Origin: Hondaea fermentalgiana
Taxonomy: Eukaryota; Sar; Bigyra; Thraustochytrida; Thraustochytriidae
Direction: 5' to 3'
Assembly: GCA_014084085.1 (NCBI GenBank)
Contig: NPFB01000005.1
Location: 526,707-590,706, forward strand
DNA length: 64,000 bases
Shown: positions 19,140-29,057 of the stretch, piece by piece
How positions within the stretch are numbered: the first letter of the stretch is position 1
How the letters are laid out: the number at the start of each line of letters is the position of its first letter
Notes under the pieces: generated by a model
Told to the model about the DNA's origin: nothing
The model's database searches: none
What the model saw: only the letters and a program-made list of their open reading frames with translations
Position numbers and translations under genes: made by a program

Positions 19140-21359
19140 TTAGTAGGTGTCGACCTTGCCAGCGACAGCCGACTCGGTGGTGGCACCACGGTTGAGGCAG
19201 GCGCTGACGAGGGTGACAATGCCACCAACGACCGCAAGAGCGACGGCGACGAGCGCGATGATCTGGCCCACAGCGGCGGCGTAGTAGGTCTCGTAGTCCT
19301 CCTTCTCGCCACCGACCTCGGCGTACACCGGGGCGCTCTGAACGGTGAGAAGAGCACCGAGGAGAATGCCGCCGCCAATGACAGCGAAGAGACCGCTGAC
19401 AACGACAAGAGGGGCCTTGAGGCGGAGGCCAGCGAGGAAGCCGGCAAACGAGGAGATGATGATGAGAACGAGCGCCGAAATGAGCATCTTCTGGGCGGTC
19501 TCGAACTTGGCCTTATCGGTGTTGTCATCCTCGCAAGCCGCAACGCGCTCCTCACGGGTGGCGCCACCACCGGGAAGGGCTGTCGAAACGGCCGCAACGA
19601 GGGCCGAGGACACGGTCGGGTCGACAAGATCACCAGCAAAGGCAGCGGACATCACTCCGATGCACTCCGCGCTCGTCTGGACGCTCGCGCAGTAGCCGTT
19701 GAAAATGGCGTTGGCCAGAGCAAGGCTCGACGTAGATTCGGAACCAGTCGCGTTGGCGGCTTCGTACGCGGCAAGGATGAACGAGCGAAACGAGCTCTGG
19801 GCGTCGCACTCGAAGGGACTGCCCTGGAGGGCGAGGCCAGTGCAGAGACCATAGCCAGTAGCGTTGAAGAGATCGGGGACGACACCCTGCTCATCGGTCG
19901 AGGTTGTGAAAACGGGGTTGATTGCACCAGGGTCCACGAGAAGAGTAGCAAGCTGCTCGAGAGTGAGTTCATATAATGCACCCGTGTCGAGGGCATCCTG
20001 AAGAGCAGGGGTGGCCGTGACGAGACTCTCGAGGAGCGCAGCGGCAGTCGCGGCATCGGAACCGGCGGGAATCAGGAGCGAGCCGATCTGCGAGAGGACC
20101 GACTCCGTGGCCAAAGCCTTGAGGAAAGTGACAAAGGTGCAGTCGGGGGCGTCAGTAGTCACGAGGTCAGTTGCGTTGAAGAGATCCGCCTTGGTCGCGA
20201 CAGTGCACAGCGGGTACTCATCAGTGCTGTTGAGAGCAGGAAAGTCCAGCTCAATATCCGGGCACTCGCTCACGATACCACCATCGCAGAGGAAGGAGAG
20301 AAGCTGAGCAAGAGGAGAGAGGTTATAGTTGTTGTAGCCGCGAAGAGTCGTGTCGTAGCCGGTAACAGTAGCTTTGACGGTCAGGAGAGACTCGGTAGAA
20401 AAGTCAGTGATATCATAAACACCACCATAGCTGCTCTGGATGCTCTCCAACGTATCGACCTGGTTAAGGAGAAGAGTAATATATGTGAGACCAAGTGCCT
20501 CGGCCATCGATTCGACCGTTGCGGCATTCACCCCGCTGGTGGAAGCGAGGGCAGCAACGGGTGTCACAGGGGTCCCAATCGCACCCATATAGGCAAAGGT
20601 CCCGATAGAGGTCAAAAGTGTTCCATCAGAAGCAGAGAACAGGTCTGACAGAGCGACGCCAGAGGAAAAGGTGAGCAGAGACGAGCAAGAACCGGAAGAC
20701 ACCTCAGAAATTGTGATGGCCGAAAGAGCATTGGTTCCGATATTGCCACTAACAGTACAACCGGAATCAGCAGCAGCTCCGGCGTACCATGCACCCACAT
20801 AGTTATATGCGAGATTAAGTGCGGACTGGACGCCTTCGAGACCCTCAACGGTCTGAGTGGAAAATTCACTGTTGATGTACGTGTTGAGGCCGAGGGGAAT
20901 GCCGCCGAAGACCAGGTCGACCGTGCCGGTCAGCTCGGTGTACTGCTCGGTGAGCGCGGTATCAAGGGAATCGAAAGCACCGCTGGTGCCGGCCACGATG
21001 GCGGCGGTCTCGAAGGTGGAGCCTTCGGCGTAGAATTCCTCGCAAGTGGTGAATTCCTCCTCAATGCCGAGGGCGCCGCCGAAGGCCTCCTGGGCCGGGA
21101 AAAGCGGCCAGAAGGAGGTCACGGGTCCGGAGGACTTTTCGAAGATGGCGTAGTCATCCTCAGCGGCGGAGCCGACGGTGCAGGCCGGGTCGAAGGTGGC
21201 GGTGAAGATGCCGAGCGAGCCGAGGTAGGTCTCGGAACACGCCTCGACGGGCGGGAGCTCGACGACGACAAAGTTCTCGCTGACCGCAACGATAACGACC
21301 ATGACCGCGCTGAGCATGGAGAGGCCCGAGCCCACGAGGGCGACGGGCTTGGACACCAT
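19140..21359 (-). CDS. Four-pass membrane protein with very large first ectodomain loop
   Basis: Function unknown, 739 residues. TM1/signal anchor at about 8-30 (LVGSGLSMLSAVMVVIVAV). An ectodomain of about 580 residues is rich in Ala/Thr/Ser/Leu with scattered cysteines (CSETY, PACTV, TTCEEF, DSGCTVSG, FLCDGG). Three hydrophobic segments close the protein (LISALVLIIISSFAGFLAG, VVVSGLFAVIGGGILLGALL, IIALVAVALAVVGGIVTLV). The 1+3 topology with a giant first loop is claudin/SUR7/tetraspanin-like in layout, not in sequence. Codon use is strongly biased to C/G-ending codons, suggesting high expression. The 5' leader carries a GCTT microsatellite. Probably a surface protein; no family recognised. 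Confidence 0.8.
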   Translation of the reverse strand: MVSKPVALVGSGLSMLSAVMVVIVAVSENFVVVELPPVEACSETYLGSLGIFTATFDPACTVGSAAEDDYAIFEKSSGPVTSFWPLFPAQEAFGGALGIEEEFTTCEEFYAEGSTFETAAIVAGTSGAFDSLDTALTEQYTELTGTVDLVFGGIPLGLNTYINSEFSTQTVEGLEGVQSALNLAYNYVGAWYAGAAADSGCTVSGNIGTNALSAITISEVSSGSCSSLLTFSSGVALSDLFSASDGTLLTSIGTFAYMGAIGTPVTPVAALASTSGVNAATVESMAEALGLTYITLLLNQVDTLESIQSSYGGVYDITDFSTESLLTVKATVTGYDTTLRGYNNYNLSPLAQLLSFLCDGGIVSECPDIELDFPALNSTDEYPLCTVATKADLFNATDLVTTDAPDCTFVTFLKALATESVLSQIGSLLIPAGSDAATAAALLESLVTATPALQDALDTGALYELTLEQLATLLVDPGAINPVFTTSTDEQGVVPDLFNATGYGLCTGLALQGSPFECDAQSSFRSFILAAYEAANATGSESTSSLALANAIFNGYCASVQTSAECIGVMSAAFAGDLVDPTVSSALVAAVSTALPGGGATREERVAACEDDNTDKAKFETAQKMLISALVLIIISSFAGFLAGLRLKAPLVVVSGLFAVIGGGILLGALLTVQSAPVYAEVGGEKEDYETYYAAAVGQIIALVAVALAVVGGIVTLVSACLNRGATTESAVAGKVDTY

Positions 21360-23537
21360 GATTGCTTGCTTGCTTGCTTGCTTACTGCTCTTCCTTGATT
21401 TGTTGTTTCTTCTTCTCGGTCGAGCGGGTTAGGGGTTTGCTTTGCCATGTCTGCGGACGCGTCCGGCCGAGTAGCCGCCTCGACTTGGATTGGACCGCGA
21501 GCTGCGCCCCTTCCTTCCTCTTTGTTGGTTTCTTTGTTTCTTTATCTGACGCGCGTGCGCGGTCCTGGCTCTCCCTCGCCCTCTGGCTGCGGGGCTGCCT
21601 TTTCGAGGACCCACGCGTGCAGTGGCGGTCCTCGGTTGCGACTACACACGTGGCGCCGCCCTCCTCCGACGCCCACTGCCACCTATGGCTGCAGGGGCCG
21701 CGGGGGAAGGCGCGCGTTACCTCCCCTCGCGCGCCCCCCGCGGCACTCTGTCCCCACGCTCCGCAGAGGTGGCGGCCCCGCGGCGCGCGGCTGTGGGCCG
21801 GCGCGTGCACCTGGCCGGCTGCTCGCGGAGGAAGAGAGGGCGCGAAAAGTTTTTGGACAAGGGGTGAAAGAAAGCAAGGACATTGGAAAAGAAGGAAGGA
21901 CGGCGAGAAGGGCAAGGCACGCAACGCACGAAGGCGGGGAGGAAAGCAGTAGTTAGCGGCAGCGGCGCCCAGCTAGCTGTGCGAAGCCGGCCGAGCTCGG
22001 TCTCGAGCTCGAGCTCGAGACCGAGACCGAGGCGGAGGCGACACAGCTCAGGAGGCGGTGGCAGATGTGTTTTTCGGCATGGCGCAACAGCGATGGCACG
22101 GCCGCCAGCAGCAGGCGGTGTTCGACTGGACTGCCTGCTGTGCCGGGCACGAGGATTGCTCACTTTGTTTTTTCTTCTTATAATCCACCCTTGCTTGCCT
22201 TTATCTTTTACCCATACTACTTTACTAGCCGATCTTTTGAACCAATCGGTCATGAAGGGTGATGTAACCGGCGTCTCTCTCGGGCCGTGCGTGGCTTGCA
22301 CTCCTGCGTTGTGTCTTCCGTATCGCACTCATCGCGAGGCGTGGCGAGGCCGGGCGAGGCGAGGCCAGGCGAGGCGGGGAAGTAGCGAAGCGCTGCAGCC
22401 TGGAAGGACAGTCGGGAGAGAAAAGAAAGCCGGGAGGGCGCGCGTGTGCACGCGCTGGGAAGCTAGCCGCCACCGCCGCCAGTGGCCTGAGGGGGATGGA
22501 AGGAGGGAAGGCACGTAGGGAGGGAGCGAGAGAGTGAGGGTGGAATCCACAGCGGAGGCCCGCAGAGGGGACGCCGTGGCGACGTCCAGTGGCGGGCAGC
22601 ACGTCGTAAAAAGAAAAAAGGAAAAAAACACACTCGCACGCACCAAAGCTGGCAACTTTGCTCCATTGTGTAAAGAAGAAAAACACCATGGAAAAACAGC
22701 GGGGGCGATCCATGGATCGGCGGGCCCTGGATCGCACGCACGCATGCGCAGCATCGCTCGCGCGCCAGCGCCTCGCTCCGCGACCGCGACCCCGAGAGCA
22801 CCCTCGCCGCAACCCTCGGGAAGCAGGCGTGGCTGCTGCCGCTCCGAGTCCAGGTCGCTGGCGGCGGATGGACGTCGGTCGGTCGGTTGGCTGCGGCACG
22901 TGCTGCGCGCGGCACGCGCCGCGCGGCGGCCACTCTTGACCTGCCTTTTGCTGCCAGCCTGAGCCGAGCAGGCCGCGCCGCGCCGCGCCAAGCCAAGCCC
23001 GCGGGCTGCGCCGCCCGACGCGCGAGCGGCTGCAGCGCCGCGCCGCCGCGCCCTGCCTCGCCCGCCCGCTCGCTCGCGCCCGGCGTCTCGTGCCCGGCTG
23101 GTCCGGGCTGGGCAGGCAGGCCTCGCCTCGATTCGGATCTGGGCGCCGCGTCCATCTCGTTTTTCCATTCGGGCGGGTCGGCCCGGGTCGGGTCACTCGA
23201 GACACTCAGCAGCCGCAAGCGGCGGCCCTTGGCATGCGCCGCGACGAGATGGAGGAGAGCGCGGCGAGGCGGAGGGAGAGAGAGCGACGTGGATCGCGAC
23301 GACGGCGATTGGGAGAAAGCGGTGGCGATCGCGACGAGGACAATTGTACGTGAGCATCGCGCCTCGTGGAAAAAGGGCACTGGCGCAGGGGGCTGTCATG
23401 GGCAGCTGAGGCCAAGAGAAATGCCTACGTTCGAGGTGGTGGAAAAACTTGAACTCGAGCTCAAAAGTTTATAGCAAACAGACGAAAAATACGGGAGGCA
23501 AAGCAAAGCGATGGGGCGAACTCCAGAATCGGAGCCA
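21360..23537. other. 2.2-kb GC-rich spacer upstream of the membrane-protein gene
   Basis: Contains a TTGC microsatellite in the leader (21362-21382), a 30-bp perfect palindrome (21996-22025), and GGCGA/GGCGG-type repeats at 22330-22380. Long overlapping ORFs in all frames are Arg/Ala/Pro-rich without domains and are judged spurious. Confidence 0.55.
21996..22025. repeat. 30-bp perfect palindrome of CTCGAG units
   Basis: The sequence from CTCGGTCTCGAG to CTCGAGACCGAG reads identically on both strands, centred on GAGCTC. It could form a cruciform or bind a dimeric factor. Confidence 0.85.
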
Positions 23538-24623
23538 TCACCCTCGGCGAAACCACTCGTGCGTGGCAGTTTCAATAAAAGTGTTGCTCTCATCGAGACT
23601 TCGTCGGGAGGCCTCGAGTTGACGGCGAAGACTTTGCACCACGGAGCCAGAAGACAAATCCGCAATCATGGCATCAAGATCGGCCTGCGCCCTGGAGGCT
23701 CGTGCTACAGCAGCGTCCTTGTCTGGGCGCCGAGGGCTCGTGGAAAATGGCGTACGAGAAATGTGGCTGGACTTTGACGGCTTTCGCTTGATGTGCGCAG
23801 CTTTCTTCTTTTTCGAACGCTTCTTTGCCGCGCGCAAGGCAGGAAAGGTCTGCGACATTGCCGACGTGGGCTCGTGTCGAGGAGGTTCCGCAAGGACCAT
23901 GTGTTGGGCAGCATGCGCGAAAGGCTTTCCGCGGCCTTGTGCTGGTGTGGAGTATTCTACGTTGAATGATTTGGTGTTGATGCTGATATCAGGCGTGGTT
24001 TGCCCGTAGTTGAAAGCCGCCTCGAGTAATTTAGCGTCGATCTTTCCTGTTTGTCGTGTTTTCACTTCCTGTTGAGGATTGCACAGCGCTTGACTTGTGG
24101 CGATGCCACTTTGAATGTCTCGAATATGTCGTTGCTGGGCACGAAGCTTGCCCATCCCAATAGAAGCCTCCCACGCAGCCGTTTCCATCTTGGGCCCTGA
24201 ACTGGCGAGAAAGTCATCGAGGGACGCACTGTTTCGAAGACTAGGCGCTAAAACAAGAGGCGAGTTCTTTTTATCTCGAGCCCTGCCAGTGGTTTCGCCG
24301 TTGTCATCATCGCTGTCTTCATTGTTATTTTTGCCACCAGAGTGTCGTCCTTCCTGACGCGACCTTTGCATGTAGTCAAGACTGGTCGCCTCAGCGCCTT
24401 CGCTTCGGCGTGGAGTTGTGCCCAAGGAGGATCTCTCGTTTGTGCCTAGCTTGGCAGAAACAAGTTGTCGCTGCCGTGCCAAGAGCGTCTCGGAGCTCTG
24501 ACCCCAAAAGGCCCCCGGCATGGCGTGAATATGTGTAGAGACCGACAAGGTCAACAAACTCTCCCCTCTCTGCCGCCTTGCTGCAGCGCGCGCCCCACTC
24601 GCGCGAATGCCACTCTGCGTCAT
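23538..24623 (-). CDS. Hypothetical basic protein with C-terminal coiled coil
   Basis: No family recognised, 361 residues from the ATG at 24623. An alternative start at 24521 (MPGAFWGQ) removes 34 Arg/Ala-rich residues. Seen: a mid-protein acidic/Asn tract (KNNNEDSDDDNGE), the phrase LRNSASLDDFLASSGPKMETAAWEASIGM, which looks conserved in style, a Lys-rich cluster (KKRSKKKKAAHIKRKPSK) that could be a nuclear signal, and a closing helix (LDAMIADLSS..LRRQLEASRRSLDES). Its start lies only 53 bp from the ATG of the divergent neighbour. A cytoskeletal or nuclear scaffold is possible but unproven. Confidence 0.6.
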   Translation of the reverse strand: MTQSGIRASGARAAARRQRGESLLTLSVSTHIHAMPGAFWGQSSETLLARQRQLVSAKLGTNERSSLGTTPRRSEGAEATSLDYMQRSRQEGRHSGGKNNNEDSDDDNGETTGRARDKKNSPLVLAPSLRNSASLDDFLASSGPKMETAAWEASIGMGKLRAQQRHIRDIQSGIATSQALCNPQQEVKTRQTGKIDAKLLEAAFNYGQTTPDISINTKSFNVEYSTPAQGRGKPFAHAAQHMVLAEPPRHEPTSAMSQTFPALRAAKKRSKKKKAAHIKRKPSKSSHISRTPFSTSPRRPDKDAAVARASRAQADLDAMIADLSSGSVVQSLRRQLEASRRSLDESNTFIETATHEWFRRG

Positions 24624-24676
24624 ATGCTGTTCGGGATGCGAGCACCTTCGACTGACTTAGACTCCTCTGGAAATAA

Positions 24677-25380
24677 ATGTCCGTTGTAGGTTCTACTACA
24701 CTGGCAGAGGCGCAGTCGCTTACCCAAGCTGAGTTGAACGAAAACAAAAAAAAGTTTTGCTGTCGCTGATTGATTCACCATCCTTGGCGCGGCTGGGTGG
24801 TATCAAAGACGGCTTGCAGCGGCGATTCGTCGATTTCATATGTAAGACTCACCAGGAACAGCTGCTGCGTTTTTCCTTGCTGCGCGAGAGCAAAAGCATG
24901 CGGTCCTCCGTTGTATCTCTGGCGCCTGGAGCAGAGTCGGCGCCGGCCTTGGGGCGACGGCCCACCTCGACAATTATTGGCGGGGGAACCTCTTTTTGGC
25001 CTTATGCAAGAGAAGCAGAACATGCGAAGGTCTTGGCAGAAGCCATTTCGGCGTGCGATCAGGCCGTCCAAAACTTGGAGGAACTGACGAGTCTACGACA
25101 AGATAATGATCACTACAAGAAGGCTGCTGCAATCAGTGATGAGAGTCCCGGCGATATGGACATTGCATTAGGGAGGACGCTGCTCCATCGCGGAACATTG
25201 CACGCCCTGTCGCTCGAATGCAAGGGCCGAGCTCGAGCCAGGAAGAGCTCGTTCTCCCAAGCAAAGCGCGATCTCGAAAAAGCCGCCCATTTACTTTATA
25301 AAGTTCCCGATGAAAAGCAAGATGCGCAGCGTGCTCTTGAGAGTCTGCGCGCGTCAAGCGAGCCGACTACCGACAATTAA
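24677..25380 (+). CDS. Hypothetical TPR-like helical protein; frame break near the start
   Basis: The main frame runs from about 24757 to 25380 (about 207 residues), but its first codon is TTG. The nearest plausible ATG is 24677 (MSVVGSTTLAEAQ), one base out of frame, separated by an 8-A run at 24746-24753. One extra A would join them. Alternatively, a 65-nt intron starting GTTCTA at 24690 and ending AAG at 24754 would also restore frame, though its donor is weak. The downstream protein is helical. AKVLAEAISACDQAVQNLEEL and LGRTLLHRGTLHALSL..AKRDLEKAAHLL fit TPR-like hairpins. Function unknown. Confidence 0.5.
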
Positions 25381-26799
25381 TCATCATTCGATGTTGCCAC
25401 CATCGCAAAGAACTATCTGAATTATCTGAACGGCACATCTTGAAATTACAGATTTTCCGTTCATTTGAAGAGCACAGTACGTTATGAGATACAATGACGA
25501 GCAAGCGGCTGGACTTGTCTTTGCTTGAAGGAAAAGAGAAGGAAGCACTTGATCACATTTCAATAAATGATTTTAAAAAGCGACATGATAGAAATCCTTT
25601 CCGGCCTGGCGTTCAAGAGATACAACTTGAACTCGTAACCATTTTACACGCGCGAGGAAGATTCAGTGAAAAAGCCCAAGGGGGGGTTGCTGCGATTGGT
25701 TCTGTCTGCTGAGAAGGCGAGATAATTTTTCCCGGAAAAGCCATTCGCGTGCGTGGTGATATTTACATGGCTCACCGATTGCCCATTCAAGCAAAATGTA
25801 CTGCAAGCTGTGCTGTCGCCCGGGACACACTCCCGCGTTCCGGCGCTTTAACGCATTCGTTCTTTGCAAGTTCTTCACCACAAACGCAGAAAACGCCGTA
25901 TAGGTAAGCCCAGTTTGCGAAGGCGATAGCACTTTTGGCTAGACGTTGCTACCCTAGCTAGCTTAGGTTCAAAGCTTAGTCTAGCCAAGCCTTTAAGTCA
26001 AGCCTTGGCACGCGTGCATGCCTTGCCATATCATGAGATCTGCTCGCTAGCTGGCTGGTTGGCTGGCCTGGATGAGTTGAATGGACTGATGGTCGACTTG
26101 GCGACGCAGCGCCTTCACCGAGTGCTCCCTCCCGTTCTACTAACAGCGAGTACCTGCGCGCAATGTGTATTCTTGTCCCGCCGGTGTGTTGACCAGCAAA
26201 GCGGAGAATCCATTTTTATTGCGGTGTCACAGTGACCCAACATCGATCGCACCGCCAAGAAAAAAGGACTGAGTCCACGAGGGACTCGCGCTCCAGCCAT
26301 CGCAAACCAGTCCCGACTCGCTGCAGCGCCGCAAAATTTGACTCACTGTGGACCATTGATCATTCTAGAGTCACGCTTCGACGAGAGTTCGCGTTGTGCT
26401 ATCACTATTATAAAGAGGCCGAAAACGGACAAAAAAGTAGTACTCTGACCGAACTCCTTCCATTTCCTTGGATGTCCACCTGACTGTGTGAGTCCAGATC
26501 AGGTGCTGGTGCCTCACAGGCCAGTTGCTGCACGGGGCAAGGAGTCCCCAACACCCTCTTAATGCGTTATGCGACACGCGGAGACCGGCAAGGATCAATT
26601 GTCCAATTTTCATTTTTTCCCCTATTTCCTTCTTTTCTCTGCTCAGGACTCGGGAAGAACTCCGCGATAAGGTCGAAGCGTATGTCAAACCGCAAGCAAA
26701 TCCCAAAAGACTTGCAAGGTCTACACAGTACACAAGGCACAAGACGCAAGACGTGTAGCCCCTGAGCAAGCCGGAGAGCGCATTCCACTTTCTAGATCA
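25381..26799. other. Spacer with no convincing gene
   Basis: About 1.4 kb. A 72-codon ATG ORF at 25494-25712 and several shorter ones show no domain. A CTAGC/TTAGGTTC/CTTAG low-complexity patch lies near 25950-26000. Confidence 0.5.
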
Positions 26800-27210
26800 A
26801 TGGTTCTCACGCGCATTGTGTACCACTCCAAGCTGGTGATCCCGCCAGACTTTCGTGGCTACGAGGAGGAGTTCGTGGAGAAGATTCGGTCGGTGTCTGT
26901 CATCAACAACAGGAAGCGTGAGGTTTCTGGCGTCCTTTTGCACAACGTCAACACCGATGAGCTGATTCAGGTATTGGAAGGCGAAGATGACGTCCTTGAC
27001 GACTTGATGGAGATCATTGGCAAGGACGTACGCCATCGAGGCATCCGCATCATGGTGCGCAAAGAAGTTGACGGCCGCGAGTACTCGAACTGGGGCATGC
27101 TTCGCGGCAACAAGGACTCCTGGAAGCTTGTGAAGCTTCACTTACCCGCGAGCGCTGACCCGAACGTGGTTGGCGACTTCGAAGAAGCCTTTGCGCTTAG
27201 CAACAAGTAA
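26800..27210 (+). CDS. Stand-alone BLUF-domain blue-light photoreceptor
   Basis: Flavin-binding BLUF protein of 136 residues with no partner domain. The conserved photocycle residues are in place: Tyr8 in RIVYHS, Asn36/37 before the VSGVLL strand, Gln57 in LIQVLEG, and Trp98 and Met100 in SNWGML. VRHRGIRIMV matches the helix-beta4 part of the ferredoxin-like fold. In known BLUF proteins light shifts the Tyr-Gln hydrogen bonding at FAD and signals to a separate partner when no output domain is fused. The loop before Gln57 is about two residues longer than usual. ATG at 26800; no intron seen. The C-terminal extension (about 105-136) may carry the output contact. Confidence 0.78.
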   Translation: MVLTRIVYHSKLVIPPDFRGYEEEFVEKIRSVSVINNRKREVSGVLLHNVNTDELIQVLEGEDDVLDDLMEIIGKDVRHRGIRIMVRKEVDGREYSNWGMLRGNKDSWKLVKLHLPASADPNVVGDFEEAFALSNK

Positions 27211-27620
27211 AAATATGCGCGGGAGAGATAGTTAAGAGCCCAGACGCAATTGTCTTGGGACGACTGTCGCGCTATGTGCCCATCCATTGTAGCCTAAGCA
27301 TGTTTAGATTCTTTGATGTCTCGCATTGTTGAGTGGAGAGAGCATGCTATGAAGAATGATTCTAGGGAGAGGTCGGGAGAGGGGGAAAGGTTGGTTTTTA
27401 AAACTTGAAATGATGAGATGAAGGTCGTCGCCGGCTGGCTCCCTCTCTCTCTCTTGACGTCATCTTTGCATACTCATTTCAGAATGGGACAAACTGGAAA
27501 AGAAAAACAAAGGAAGACCGCGAACAAAGAAAGCAAGCAAGAAAGCAAGGCACAGTGCCTCTTGTGTTTTTTTATTAATCTGTTTTTTTGTTGTTTTCGT
27601 GAAACCAGTTGCTCGGGCGC
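27211..27620. other. Convergent 3' spacer BLUF / eEF1B
   Basis: No gene seen. Purine- and T-rich stretches consistent with two 3' UTRs. Confidence 0.5.
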
Positions 27621-28280
27621 TTAGACCTTGCTCATGGCCTGGACGTCGATGGACTGGATGAGGTCGCCGTACTTCTCCTCGATGAGGTCGCTGAGACCGT
27701 CAACACCCATGAGGTCGTCGTAGACGACGGCGGAGATGGCGAGCTTCTTGATGCCAAAGGCAACGGGAAGAAGCTTGTGCTCCTTGCCCCAGTTCTGGAT
27801 ACCCTCGTGCTCGAACTTCTTGATGCCCTTGGCGAGGACCTCGAGGTCGGTCTCGGCGTCGTACGGCTTGACCTCGAGCACGATGAGCGAGCGCTCACCC
27901 TTGCCCTTGCCAGCCTTGCGGGCGGCCTTCTCGGCGGCCATCTTCTCGGCGAGGGCCTTCTCGGCCTCCTCGTCGTCATCACCAAAGAGGTCAAAGTCAT
28001 CGTCGTCCTCCTCCTCGGCGGCACCACCAGCGGCGGCGGCACCGGCCTCGGGCCAGGCGGAGCGCTCCGACTCGGAAAAGTCGTTCATGTGCTTGAGGAA
28101 GCGCGCGACGTGAGCGGCCTTCTTCTGGTCAACCTCGACACCCTCGAGGGCCTTGACGAGCTTGACGTCCTCCTGCGAGGGCTCGAAGCCGGACACGTAC
28201 GAGCGCGAGCTCATGAAGCCGTTGAGCTTGCCCATGCCCGCGGGCGTGTTAAGAGAGCTGAGGTCAGGCATGGCGGCCAT
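27621..28280 (-). CDS. Translation elongation factor eEF1B beta (GDP-GTP exchange subunit)
   Basis: Nucleotide exchange factor that recharges eEF1A with GTP. 219 residues from the ATG at 28280 (MAAMPDLSS). The N-terminal GST-C-like helical part includes YVSGFEPSQEDV, then an acidic hinge with DDDDFDLFGDDDEE, then the EF1 guanine-exchange domain: SLIVLEVKPYDAETDL, LLPVAFGIKKL, and the terminal QSIDVQAMSKV. The penultimate Lys218 corresponds to the exchange-critical Lys of yeast eEF1Balpha. Codon use is strongly biased to C/G-ending codons, as expected for a highly expressed gene. The DLFG block fits a CK2-type acidic segment. An open frame continues 5' through the N gap but lacks support and is not part of the gene. 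Confidence 0.95.
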   Translation of the reverse strand: MAAMPDLSSLNTPAGMGKLNGFMSSRSYVSGFEPSQEDVKLVKALEGVEVDQKKAAHVARFLKHMNDFSESERSAWPEAGAAAAGGAAEEEDDDDFDLFGDDDEEAEKALAEKMAAEKAARKAGKGKGERSLIVLEVKPYDAETDLEVLAKGIKKFEHEGIQNWGKEHKLLPVAFGIKKLAISAVVYDDLMGVDGLSDLIEEKYGDLIQSIDVQAMSKV

Positions 28281-29057
28281 TTTGTTTGAGCTTGGTTTTT
28301 TTTTGTTGAAGATAAGGGGCTTTGTGCAAGGCTGCGCGCACAACGACAAGAAAAATGAACGAAAGAGGTTAGTCAAAGGCGTCAGTCGGTCAGTCAATCG
28401 GTCAAAAACTTTTGGATAATCCTCCAGGACCTCCCCCCGGGGGGGTTCGCTTCGCGCATGCCCGTCTTCGATGCGGCCTGCCTGCCTGCCTGCCTGCCAG
28501 TCTGCTCGCCCAGGAGGGAGCTCTCTTGGCTCGCCAGCTGGCTGGCGGGCTGCTGGCCACTCATCATCTCCGACTCGGGCTCGCTTCCGCCGCGGGGCCC
28601 GCGGACCGGCGCGCTGCGGCGCGCACGGGGGCCGCGCGAGGGACCGGCGNNNNNNNNNNNNNNNNNNNNNNNNNNNNNNNNNNNNNNNNNNNNNNNNNNN
28701 NNNNNNNNNNNNNNNNNNNNNNNNNNNNNNNNNNNNNNNNNNNNNNNNNCGCGGCGCGGCGCGGCGAGGCGGCTCGCTGGCCTGCGCAGAGCGCGGCATC
28801 ATCGTCCGTCGTCGGCTCGCTGGGCTCTGGCTGGCGAGCGGGACTGGCGCTGTCGCGGGCGCTGTCGGCGGCGGGAGAGGCCGCGGCGAGGCTGCGAGGA
28901 GGAGGAGCAGGAGGGCCTCGCGCTCTGCATGCGAGCGCACGTGCAGCGCGGCTCCAGAGGAGAAGCTGGCGCGGAGACCTCGGGAAACAACAGGGTAACA
29001 GCAGCAGCAACGACGCCTGGCCACGCGGGCACCGCCACCGGTGCGTCGAACCCCACC
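28281..29057. promoter_or_regulatory. Divergent promoter region with gap
   Basis: Shared upstream region of eEF1B-beta and the amino-acid transporter, GC-rich with a CCTG microsatellite (28478-28500). Interrupted by the second N gap, so its true length is unknown. Confidence 0.6.
28650..28749. other. Assembly gap, 100 N
   Basis: Exactly 100 Ns bounded by GCG-rich sequence; a placeholder gap inside the divergent promoter. Confidence 0.98.

Noticed and set aside
22225..23380. Three overlapping minus-strand ORFs of about 280-330 codons in the 2.2-kb spacer
   Set aside because: Arg/Ala/Pro-rich translations in all frames without domains, typical of stop-poor GC-rich DNA.
25494..25712. 72-codon ATG ORF
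   Set aside because: Too short and without recognisable features; it might be an exon but nothing supports that.
28412..29057. N-terminal extension of the amino-acid transporter across the N gap
   Set aside because: Runs through unknown bases; the ATG at 29058 has a strong context and precedes the expected N-terminus.
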